Source: Maylandia zebra
Lineage: Eukaryota; Chordata; Actinopteri; Cichliformes; Cichlidae
Length of the DNA stretch: 64,000 nt
Assembly: GCF_041146795.1 (NCBI RefSeq)
Contig: NC_135169.1
Location: 11,927,585 to 11,991,584, forward strand
Reading direction: 5' to 3'
Shown here: positions 23,300-32,546 of the stretch, one piece after another
Position numbering within the stretch: position 1 is the first letter of the stretch
Layout: each line of letters starts with the position of its first letter
Made by a program: the position numbers and the translations under genes
The notes under the pieces: generated by a model
Seen by the model: the letters and a program-made list of their open reading frames with translations, nothing else
What the model was told of the DNA's origin: nothing
Database searches by the model: none

Positions 23300-23752
23300 G
23301 CAGTATCTTAACAAAAAAATTTCTACTCTAAACTGGAAGAAAAAACCTTGAGTAGAAGCTCACATCACACACAGCTCAGTGGACATTTAGATGAGAAAAT
23401 ATATATTTACCATCACTATATCACAGTAAACTGCTCCATCCAGGATTATTAACTTTGGTCTGTTTGTGATGAAGACGCCTGCAGAACATCCCATAAATCA
23501 TTCAGTGAGGTCAACATCACCATCTTCACTGAGAACAGAGCTGTGGTCTGCAGAGGCAACAACCATGTTACCACAAATAAAGCTTCTAAAAACTTAACAC
23601 TGTGTAAGTATTGGAGCATGTTTTAAATTATTTTGTTGAGCAATTTGTTTGATAATTTACTTTAACATGATTCTAATAAGATTTCGCACGTCCTTCGTAT
23701 GTATGAAGAAAATGTTTTTACATGTACTTGCTTTTTGAAAATGTGTTTCCAG

Positions 23753-23895
23753 GCTTCATTAAATCTGATCCTGAGCATAAAGACTCATCACAACCACTCG
23801 CTGTGATAGTCAGTTACTGCAGTTTGTGTGTTTCTGTGTGGATGTTTGTTATTGTTCAAAGGACTGTTTCTGCATCTTCTTTGAGTCTCTTATGA
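23753..23895 (+). pseudogene. SLAM/CD48-like receptor, membrane-span exon
   Basis: After a TTTCCAG acceptor, in the phase left by the preceding Ig exon, the sequence reads SDPEHKDSSQPLAVIVSY then a hydrophobic stretch CSLCVSVWMFVIV followed by QRT, and stops with TGA at 23893. This is the expected stalk plus transmembrane segment. The span is short and the donor, if any, is unclear. It belongs with the broken Ig exon ending at 23603. Confidence 0.55.
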
Positions 23896-23934
23896 GAATG
23901 AGGATGTCATTCAGTCATATGAGGAGAATTAATT

Positions 23935-24173
23935 CAATTCAATTCAATTCAATTTTATTTATATAGCGCCAAATCACAACAAAAGTCGCCTCAAGGCGCT
24001 TCATAGATACAGAGAAAAACCCAACAATCATATGATCCCCTATGAGCAAGCACTTTGGCGACAGTGGGAAGGAAAAACTCCCTTTTAACAGGAAGAAACC
24101 TCCGGCAGAACCAGGCTCAGGGAGGGGCGGCCATCTGCTGCGACCGGTTGATTCACTGTTAGACGGTTTTGAC
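23935..24173 (+). repeat. Very common fish dispersed repeat (AATTCAATTTTATTTATATAGCGCC type)
   Basis: Starts with (AATTC)n, then TATTTATATAGCGCCAAATC, CTCAAGGCGCTTCATA, GACAGTGGGAAGGAAAAAC, and GAACCAGGCTCAGGGAGG, a repeat I recognise from many percomorph sequences. It is interrupted at 24173 by a hAT insertion. Confidence 0.8.
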
Positions 24174-26255
24174 CAGGCACGTGCAGAGGGGGGGCTAGAG
24201 GGGCTTGAGCACCCGCCCCTTTCCTGATGGGTGCCCAAGGTGTCCTTTTGTTGAGGCAACTTTTTAAAAAAAAATTATTATTATTATTTTTTTAATGTGT
24301 GTGTGCGTGCGGAGTCCTGTTTGTGCCCCTCAACAATAATATTTAACTATTAATCACAGTTTTGCTAAATACAAGGATCTGGCTTGCATCAGTCACATGA
24401 TCACTATTAACCAATGATCGCCCTTGACGGCAGAACGCGCTGGTTACGAGCCGGGAACGAGCTCACAAAGAGCACGCGCATTTGTTGCGGTCCGGAGCTG
24501 TAGGAGAAACACAAGTTAACTCAGAGATACAGACTGATGTGACAAAACCAGTAAGTAGGTGTACAGCGTACACTGTAGTGTATAGCACACAGGAGTATTA
24601 GCTTATTACGTACACGTTGGTAAGTTGTCTTGTTGCAACTGACGAACTGAAACAAATGAGCAACAGCGTGACAAACATTACCTGTCCTTTTATTAACTGC
24701 ACAAGTAGTGCTGGTCATAGCTGCTGGCTACCTGGCTGTCATGGGTCTGTAGCTCTGTCCACCGTTTTAGGGAACATGTTTAGTTTTAAAGTATTTAGAA
24801 ACATATTTAGTTTTAAAGTAAGTTACAGGGCTTTTCCTGCCTTTCTGGAGGGATTATATTTCACTAAAAAACGATCTAATATGCATGTCCACATAATTAT
24901 GCATTATTATAATATTTTAAAAAACACACGCTGTATTTTAAAAAACATACATTAAGAAGCAGATTATATTAGATTTATATTTTAAATAAGACAAAATTTG
25001 GATTTTACAACAGTAAAATTATTGTATCTCTACAGTTTAAAAATGTAATAAGCTTTGCCCCTGCACAGAGTGGATAGTGAAACAAATGGAATCATCATAA
25101 TGACATTATTTCATATTTATTACTTCCCCCTCCTCATTGCTTTATTATTGTAGCTCTAGTAATAAATAATAATGTAAGGATTCTGGATCAGCACCATGAT
25201 GCCCATAGTATATACAGTATTCTGAAGAAGGTCTAAAATGTCACTGTGTGTGCATGTGTGTGTTTTATTTAGATGGATTTTTAAAAAAAATATTACTCAT
25301 GATATAACATTGTCCAGACAAGCCTGGTAAGGACATGAGGAGGAAACAGTAGGAGCTGTGTGAGGCTACTAAAGGCAGTGCTATAACATTTTTCTGTCAT
25401 CATTTAGATTAAGTCCAAGAGTTGTTAGGTGTGGATAATTAAATTATAGTTCATTGCAATAGCAAGTTGTGCCTTGTTCTCAGATGGACAGCAAGTGGAG
25501 AGTGATATATGAAATGATGGGATGGAAGGAAGAAGAGAAGCAAAGAGTGATTCACAGGCAGAGCCTAAATTATTTCTCACAGTTTTTTGTGTCCTTATGG
25601 TTCCAAGCGCTGTCACCAATCTTTGCATTTTGTTATTATCTCATGACACTTGTTTAATCAGCTACCATCTCTCCTATGGACTTTTTAATGTCTACAGTCT
25701 CAGATCAACACAACCCTGCCCTCCAGCACTATCAGCAGCAGGAGCAGCAGAAACCCCTCAACAGCAACATTGTACTGTGGCTGTAGCTCAGGTGGCAGAG
25801 CAGGTCAGCCACTAATCAGAAGGTCGGTGGTTCGATCCCAGGCTGCCTCCTGGCTGCATGCCAAATATCCTTGGGCAAGATACTAACCCCATGTTTGCCT
25901 ACTGGTGGTGGTCAGAGGGCCCGGTGGCGCCAGTGTCCGGCAGCCTCGCCTCTGTCAGTGCGCCCCAGGGCAGCTGTGGCTACAATGTAGCTTGCTATCG
26001 CCTGTGTGTGAATGGGTGAATGACTGAATGTAGTGTAGTGTAAAGCGCTTAGGGGTCCTTAAGGACTAGAAAAGCGCTATACAAATGCAGGCCATTTACC
26101 ATGTACCCATCAGGTAAAACATCGGTGACGTTTGCTTTGCCTTGTTGCCCATATTAGATTCTTGATGAATGTGTGTTGTTGTTATTCAGCCTGGTTCAAT
26201 GTGCCCCTTTTTAACTTTGAGCACCCGCCCCTTTAAACCTCTCTGCACAGCCCTG
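24174..26255 (+). mobile_element. hAT element (non-autonomous) with nested SINE
   Basis: Perfect 8-bp duplication GTTTTGAC at 24166-24173 and 26256-26263. Termini CAGGCACGTGCAGAG and the complement CAGGGCTGTGCAGAG. The phrase GAGCACCCGCCCCTTT occurs near both ends. No transposase frame was found; a SINE is nested at 25783-26102. Confidence 0.85.
25783..26102 (+). repeat. tRNA-derived SINE
   Basis: tRNA-like head with A box (GTAGCTCAGGTGG) and B box (GGTTCGATCCC), body CTTGGGCAAGATACT, GGTGGTCAGAGGGCC and CTTAAGGACTAGAAAAGCGC, tail CTATACAAATGCAGGCCATTTACCAT. The same family occurs at 27411, 43652 and 47543. Confidence 0.85.
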
Positions 26256-26263
26256 GTTTTGAC

Positions 26264-27339
26264 TGTGGATCAGTGACTGCTTATTGCACCAGCATGCATC
26301 TGCTCTTATATAACTATCATTAGCTTACAGTTTTAAGTGTTTAAGGTATGTGCTAACTAAAAATAAAGACAATATGATAATTTATTAAATGTAAATGAAA
26401 TTTGCAGATTGTTTCGGTGACGTTTAATAAACTCAGCCGTCTGCTCCTTGCTATCTAAAATATAACAGGACACTGGAGTATCTCGAGCATCTCACACTTC
26501 TGATATTCAGTTGTCTGCTTAACGTTTATTCAGCTGTGTAAAAACTTTAATCTCAGCCAAACCAATTTACTGAGGACAAATAAAACACTGAAAAAAAATC
26601 AAACAATAACATTTTTAAGTTATCTAAGTCACTTATATATCATGTTTAACCTGAGTAGCCAAAGATGGCGGTGGGTTTGAAAACAATTTGCTGGGTGTCC
26701 AGTGTTCTCACCGGCTCCAGTGAGCCTTGAACCCCGGCTAGCTATCAAGCTGGTGGGTAACAGACATCTCCGAAAACGTCGGTAAGCTTTTGAAAATATG
26801 TGATGTTTGGAAAAAACAAGCAGATATTTGAAGTTTACACAGCTACATTCTCACCTGAAAATATGTTACACGTTTATTTTGTGACCCAGAAAGAATAATA
26901 AGAGTAATATTAAAACTAAGTAGCTGCCGCCATTGCTGGAAACTGAGCTGGGCTACGCTATGAATTCTGGGAAGGATACACCTGACCCATCCTTCAAATC
27001 TGGGGAAATGAAGGGCGCACTTGTCTGAGTCTTCTAATTTGGACAGTCTTTGTCGTGTTGCTCTAACATAATCGGCCTACTAATGCTGGCGCAGGAGGAT
27101 GCGGACACAGCTACGATACCGGACACTGCTTCTTCTTCTTCGGGGTTTAACAGCAGCTGGCATCCTTCTTCATGCAGTGCTGCCATCTTCTGTTTCAGTC
27201 CGTTATTACACTCTTAAATCCTACTACTTATTCCTGCGTCTTTTGGGATCTTATAAAACTTCAAATGACGCGTTGACTATTAAATTAGAGTTTAATAGTC
27301 TAAATAATCGTGAGTAATCGACTAATCGTGGCAGCCCTA
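26264..27339 (+). mobile_element. Truncated hAT MITE (family of 50327-51357)
   Basis: Right end CGACTAATCGTGGCAGCCCTA equals the inverted terminus of the complete copy at 50327. The interior is collinear in reverse (GATGGCGGTGGGTTTGAAAA, CATCCTTCTTCATGCAGTGC). The left terminus is missing. The 72-residue frame at 27099 is repeat-derived. Confidence 0.7.
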
Positions 27340-27410
27340 CTCTCAACACACAAAGTGATTTTTAACTGAATGTAACAAATGAAATTTTGTCATGAATCAT
27401 TATTTAAATG

Positions 27411-27693
27411 GGCAATCATGACTCAAGAGTTGGCAGTTCGTCTTGTAATCAGAAGGTTGCCGGTTCGAGCCCTGGCTCCGACAGTCTCGGTCGTTGTGTC
27501 CTTGGGCAAGACACTTAACCTACCGCCTACTGGTGATGGTCAGAGGGGCTGATGGCGCAATATGGCAGCCTCGCTTCTGTCAGTCTGCCCCAGGGCAGCT
27601 GTGGCTACAACTGTAGCTGCCTCCACCAATGTGTGAATGAATAGTGGAAGCGCTTTGAGGTTCCCAAATAGTGCTATATAAATGCAACCCATT
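27411..27693 (+). repeat. tRNA-derived SINE
   Basis: Head ATGACTCAAGAGTTGGCAGT and B box GGTTCGAGCCC, body CTTGGGCAAGACACTTAACC, tail GTGCTATATAAATGCAACCCA. Older or more diverged than the copy at 25783. Confidence 0.8.
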
Positions 27694-27699
27694 ATTTTT

Positions 27700-28660
27700 A
27701 AACCTTGTAGCTGCCAACACAAACATGAAGATTACTCTGCTGTCTGTTTACATCTGCACCTGTCCATCAATAAAAAATATTATTTTTCTTGTTATTGATT
27801 AAAATCATTTTGCTTTGCTTCAGTTCAAAGGTCCAGTCAATTATTTCCTGTTTAGTGTCACAACAAATCTTGAGAAACCTCCAACACAAAAGTGAGATGT
27901 GCATCATCCCGTGGCTTTATTTAGTCTTGCATGTTACTGAGACTGTGTAACCATTTATTTCAGTGCTCATTCTAACAGCTGGACACAGTTCAGCAAAGCA
28001 GAAACACACACACACAGTTAATATTCAGCCATTTATTTTTAGAATGATCTGAAAATCATTTAATTCTTTTACTATTCATCACTGAACTCATTTATAGAGT
28101 TTTATCATATATTTGTGTTCTTCAGTGTAGTACTGAGCTTACATTAGAGAAACACTGTGTCATGTTTTTACTGTATTTGACTTATTCCGTCTGGTTTTTT
28201 GTTTTCCTTCGTCTTCTTTGTTTAGATGTATTTCAAGTTTCTGATTGGCCAGCATGGCTTTGGGACCAGTGTTATACTGCCATGTTTGGGTTTGATGTGC
28301 TCTGACAGCACTTGAGTTGACTTTTGTAATTTCTATGTGTTTGCACTCTGCTCGTCAGCTTAAGCAGTACACACCATACAGACTTTGATAGATTGTCTTT
28401 TACCAGAAATTTTTAACATCACCTGATGAGTTAGTTTGATTGTTTGTTTGTTTGTTTTTTTGCCTCTTTTTAAACGCTACTTGCTGATGTCATGGTCCTG
28501 ACTCATTGACACAGTTTTAAACATTTAAACACTTTTAAATTATTGTTTATTATTAGTTATTACTTTCATTTTTGATTATTATTCAGTGCTCTGCTCTATG
28601 TTCCTGTAAACTTTTTTTTAATCAATCACAATTTGTTTCCTTTGAAACTGAGCTACACCT
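27700..28660. other. No gene recognised
   Basis: AT-rich DNA downstream of the SLAM-like fragment. No exon with matching phase was identified. Confidence 0.3.
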
Positions 28661-28669
28661 CATGGTCAT

Positions 28670-29040
28670 GTCGAACTACAGTGACTGAGACCACTGATGT
28701 GTCCACAGAGTTTTTTCTGCTGTGTTACATCAACTGAACATCAGGATTGTTTTTCATAGACTACAATACAATCACACTTCAACCAGAGGAGTCGCCACCT
28801 GCTGGCCATTACAGGTTTGAATAAAACCATCCTTATTAATCACTTTGAGCTGTAAGGTTTGTTAGCATAATATAAAACTGTTTTTTGGTTCTATTAGGTT
28901 TGTATTAAAGGAACTTTAGCTTTAGTTTCACTGACTGTGGATCACAGCAGGATGGTTCACTTCTTAATAAAGACACATGATTGGTGGAAAATACTGTCTG
29001 AATATTTCTGTGTGGTATAACTGTTGGTGACCACATAGTT
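28670..29040 (+). other. Segment homologous to 62230-61930 (minus): possible receptor 3' exon and UTR
   Basis: ACTACAGTGACTGAGACCAC... and CACAGAGTTTTTTCTGCTG... pair with the minus strand of 62160-62235, and GGTTCACTTCTTAATAAAG... with GATTGGTGGAAAA and CTGTGTGGTATAACTG pairs with the minus strand of 61930-62000. Both copies have a short frame ending at the same stop (LLCYIN* here, LLYYIS* there) and an AATAAA. This may be the end of a SLAM-like transcript; the protein is not recognised. Confidence 0.4.
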
Positions 29041-29044
29041 GTAG

Positions 29045-29500
29045 GCTCATCTGCACCATCTTTGTACTTATAAATAACATTGATCTCATTTTTTGCATCA
29101 CCCTGCAGAAATAAAATGAAGAAGAACAGTTGAAACTAAATCTGTGACGTCCTGCAGATGACATCATGTTTTAGACCTGATAAGTGACAGCAAAGAGGTA
29201 TTATAAGAAGACTATGAGACAAATAACAGACAGAATACAGAGCAACAATTTAGGATGTTTATTGTACTACTATCAGATATACAAGTGTTTACCAACCAGT
29301 CCTGATATCTGGATTCTGTTTTTGAGTTTCCACAACAACTTATTTGTTTTTTTTAATTTTTTTTTAAAAAGTACAAACTATAATAAAAACTTTAAACAAG
29401 GAGCATGTGCTGGTAATCTTTTAGAGTTAATTCAGTCATATTATAGGTAACACAGCACAGTATCTTCTTATGTATTTTTCTACACATAGTTAAATTTGTT
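29045..29500. other. No gene recognised
   Basis: AT-rich spacer with poly-T runs; nothing assignable. Confidence 0.3.
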
Positions 29501-29640
29501 TTAAATTTGGATAGAACAGTGGCAATATAATGTCCCCGTAAGTGGATATCAGGCCCTTGTAGAGCAAACTTTTGTATTTTGGTCTAGACAACCCAAAATG
29601 TGATGTCCACATATGTGGACGCCAGGTCCTAGGAGGTTAA
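29501..29640 (+). mobile_element. PiggyBac-like right end
   Basis: Terminates ...GTCCACATATGTGGACGCCAG, then GTCCTAGGAGG followed by TTAA (29637-29640), a PiggyBac-type end with its TTAA site. The left end was not found. Confidence 0.55.
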
Positions 29641-30364
29641 TGAGAGCAGGTACACGGATTCTGCACGAAGACATAAACACAAAGCACAGAACCGCGGACG
29701 CATCAGAATCAGCGAGATGTCGCCTTTCTCACCTGAAGGCACGGACACGGACGGTCTGGGCTGAAAGCCAACAGCTCTGATTTTGGTGCGTTGGCGGGCT
29801 CTGTGTTTACGTCCTTTTTGCGCTAGATTCTGAAGCTGCAGGTTTTTTTCTCTCTCCAAACAATATTGACTGAACCAGCAGCAAAAGAAGATCCAAACTA
29901 CACTTCACATAAACAGCGTTAACGCGTTATGAAATCCGTCTTACTTTTGCTGTTCATTTCTGCTGTTCAATACTGAACAACTTTTTAAAATTATGCAAAA
30001 TTGCAAAATGCTTTGTGTCTCTAATAAAACCTCTGTAACTCTGCTCTGCTTCACTTCAGCAGCATCAGGTAATGTCCATATGTTGATTAGTGGTTCTCTT
30101 TTGTTTTTGATCCACTGCAGAATATTTTTTAAGACCATCTGCGCAGAGGGGGGAAGGGGCTTGTTCTTGTTTTTTTTTATGAGATGTTTTGGTTTGTTAA
30201 GTTTGTTAAGCTGTTAAGACCGTAAAAACATGATTGTTGGGCTTCATTTCTGTACCCAACTGTAGCTTTAAGATGAGCAAGGAAATAACAATTAGCTAAT
30301 GTCACTCATGAGACTAGTGTCATTACACTTTGGTTATGTAAACATAATATGGCCAATATTATAT
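29641..30364. other. No gene recognised; GC-richer island 29640-29860
   Basis: The 29640-29860 part is richer in CpG than its surroundings and has an open minus frame (29629-29859), but no domain or splice partner is seen. Confidence 0.3.
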
Positions 30365-30490
30365 TTATCCATCCATCCATTTGCTTCCACTTATCCCTTT
30401 CAGGGTCGCAGGAGGTACTGGAGCCTATCCCAGCTGTCATAGAGTGAGATGCAGGGTACACCCTGGACAGGTCGTCAGTCTGTTGCAGAC
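30365..30490 (-). repeat. Dispersed fish repeat (CCATCCATCCATTTGCTTCC type)
   Basis: CCATCCATCCATTTGCTTCC, TTTCAGGGTCGCAGGAGG, GGAGCCTATCCCAGCTGTCA and GGTACACCCTGGACAGGTCG are hallmarks of a very common fish repeat, part of the same family as 4040-4235. Confidence 0.7.
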
Positions 30491-31190
30491 AGATTATAAT
30501 AATATAATTAATTATTATATTAATTATAATTTATTACAGCAAAGAGCCTGAACTGTGCCAAATACTGAGCTTCAGTAAAGATTCAACTTGCATTTATTTA
30601 TATTTCTCATCACTTTATATCTTCACTCAAAGACAAGTATCTTTTACACTGTATTATACGTAAGAGACAGATATTGTTCTTTTAATATGTTGGCATGACT
30701 AAATCTGTATGAATGCTTACAAATATGGGTAAAAAGAAAGTTTGCAGGCTGTGATAACTGTTTCTGATAAAATGAAGAGTAGACTGATATATGAAATATT
30801 CCTTTATTGGGTGAGAAAATCAGACCATGTCATAACTGCTTTAAGTCATACAGAATAGATATCAGAGCCTTAAACAGGCTGACTTCTGCTAAATGGGTCA
30901 AACTGGGCAGAAAGTAAACAAACACATAACATCCTTATAGAATATGATGTAACACTATAGATTAACTTACCTCAGAATATATAAAGCATATAAACAATTA
31001 CAGCGATATGATGCAACAAACACAGCAGTACTACTAATCCAAAATACTTAAAAAATATGGACATTATATTTAGGTCCATTCTGCTGCTGCACTGTCCACT
31101 TGTCTTCCACTATGGCATTCATTTCTTTGGTTCATTTTCACAGTTAACCAAACCAACAAAAAATGTGTCACCGTGATGATGATCAATGAT
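30491..31190. other. No gene recognised
   Basis: AT-rich spacer between the dispersed repeat and the gypsy relic. Confidence 0.3.
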
Positions 31191-31196
31191 CAATGA

Positions 31197-31905
31197 TCAT
31201 TTTTTCTTTTCCTCTTTACTTTTTGAGAAGCATTGCTTCTCAAAGTGGTTCTTCCCGTGGCATGCTGAGCATGTTCTACCATGGGCTGGACACTGTTTGG
31301 GCATGTGCTTCAGGCCACAGCACTTGCAATTCAACATCCTGCTGTCAGTTTGCAGCAGTGTGCGTTTCCGTCTTGGACTGGAAACAGCTCCCACAGTAGT
31401 GCTGTCATTGACGGCAGTGGCACCCATTTCACTGAAAGTCCAAACATGCTGTTGTGACAACTCGCATGCTTGACAAATCTGTATAGCTCCTTCTAGTAAA
31501 AGGTCTGTTTCTCTCAGTAGCCGTTCTCTTACTTTTCTGTCCACCATGCCAAAAGCAATTTGGTCACAGATCATTGAGTGACGCAGCATAGCAAAGCTTT
31601 ACGCTTCAGGTCAGTTAAAAAGCTGTCAAATGACTCGCGTAACTGCTGAATCCTCAAGCAAAAAATGTATCTGTCATATGTCTCATTCTTCTTAGGAGAG
31701 CAAAGCCATGAAACATTTCCATGACAACATCAAACTTTATCACCTGGCACATCGTATACATCGCTTACCAAATGCATTGTACACTTGCACAGCTTGGGGC
31801 CCTGCTACTGTAAGCAGTAACGCCACATTTCTTGCAGAAAGATGGCGACGTTTCCCGTCAGCTTCAAACTCTCTGGTAGTTTGATCCATTATTGTCGTCC
31901 ACGAT
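31197..31905 (-). pseudogene. Ty3/gypsy LTR-retrotransposon gag, decayed
   Basis: Minus strand. Near 31890 a start reads MDQTTREFEADGKRRH then ARNVALLLTVAGPQAVQVYN. After frame breaks between about 31770 and 31590 it resumes as CDQIAFGMVDRKVRERLLRE, EGAIQICQACE, and ends in a double zinc knuckle (CKCCGLKHMPKQC and CSACHGKNHFEKQC, about 31325-31215). This is the typical gag of a fish gypsy element. Protease and polymerase are absent, and no LTR was found nearby. Confidence 0.8.
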
Positions 31906-32149
31906 GCACCTCAGCTTAGATTTACTCCTAGTACCATGTTTTGTTTGTCTCCTTATTTATGAAGAATGAGTCTTGTTATGATGCTTTTATTAGTCACACT
32001 TAGCTAGCTGGAAGCTAACAGCTTCTGATCATCACATGTTGTAAGTTGTTTTAAATGACAATGAGTGTCTTTAAATGAAAGCTCTCTTTCAGTGGATTCA
32101 TGCACAACACTGAACAGCTGTAACATGTACTCTCAGTCTGACACACAAC
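31906..32149. other. Spacer beyond the 3' end of the Fc-receptor-like gene
   Basis: No feature recognised. Confidence 0.3.
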
Positions 32150-32469
32150 AACAACACACTTTATTTACATCACACTTTTATTAGCAAAGTTACAAAGTGC
32201 TTCCCAGAAAGAAAATTGTAATATATAAAAAAAATTGAAGAAATAGTTAAAAACAAAAATAAACAGATCTACAGCACATTAAAGTTCATCAAAATTATTA
32301 TCTAATGGGAGAGAAACAAGTGAAACACACGATTTTTCTAAAGGAAATATAAACTCAAGCTGTCAGGATCATTGCTTTGAATTCAAAATCTTCACCTTCT
32401 CATTCAAAGTCACTTCAAGTTCAAAGAGACTTTACAAGGAAAAAGAGAAAAACAGCTAAAGAGCTGCTG
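32150..32469 (-). other. Fc-receptor-like gene 3' UTR
   Basis: Two AATAAA signals on the minus strand (about 32176-32182 and 32158-32164) follow the stop codon by 290-310 bases. Confidence 0.55.
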
Positions 32470-32546
32470 TTAAGAGTTTAGAGCTGTGGCTGAATTTGGA
32501 TTGACATTATTGTAGTCAGAGCTCTCCTCTGGGTCACCACGTTGCC
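32470..32546 (-). CDS. Fc-receptor-like gene, exon 10 (tail end and stop)
   Basis: RQRGDPEESSDYNNVNPN then SATALNS and TAA at 32470-32472. SDYNNV fits the ITIM consensus. Confidence 0.8.

Larger units (their letters stand above)
13278..23300 (+). mobile_element. EnSpm/CACTA-like DNA transposon, element A, two divergent genes
   Basis: About 10.0 kb. Left end CACTGCAAAAATGG, right end the complement of CACTGCAAATTATC; both flanks carry CA (possible 2-bp duplication inside the hAT). Subterminal DNA at both ends is AT-rich with recurring ACAAGT and AATAAG words. It holds a plus-strand TNP2-like transposase gene and a minus-strand SAM-domain gene diverging from a shared 0.5-kb region, the layout expected of a two-protein CACTA system. 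The transposase frame is uninterrupted, so the copy may be young. Superfamily call rests on the ends and the transposase motifs. Confidence 0.75.
13112..23418 (+). mobile_element. hAT element inserted in the SLAM-like exon, itself host to element A
   Basis: Perfect 8-bp duplication TATCACAG at 13104-13111 and 23419-23426. Termini are TAGTGATG on the left and CATCACTA on the right. Removing the EnSpm insert (13278-23300) leaves only about 284 bases, so this was a short non-autonomous hAT. Confidence 0.8.
13037..23603 (+). pseudogene. SLAM/CD48-like receptor Ig exon, split by nested transposons
   Basis: Two halves of one exon, 13037-13111 and 23427-23603, together make 252 bases in phase 1 to 1 with an acceptor (TTACAG) and donor (GTAAGT). 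The left half ends ALCSITV and the right half starts NCSIQDY, then SVCDEDACRTSHKSFSEVN and FTENRAVVCRGNNHV. The paired cysteines and the NITIFTENR phrase match the membrane-proximal C2 Ig domain of teleost SLAM-family/CD48-like receptors (family from memory). The duplicated 8 bases TATCACAG at the break prove an insertion. A TAA stop follows QDY, so the exon was or became non-functional. The gene runs plus strand, opposite to the Fc-receptor-like gene. Confidence 0.75.
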
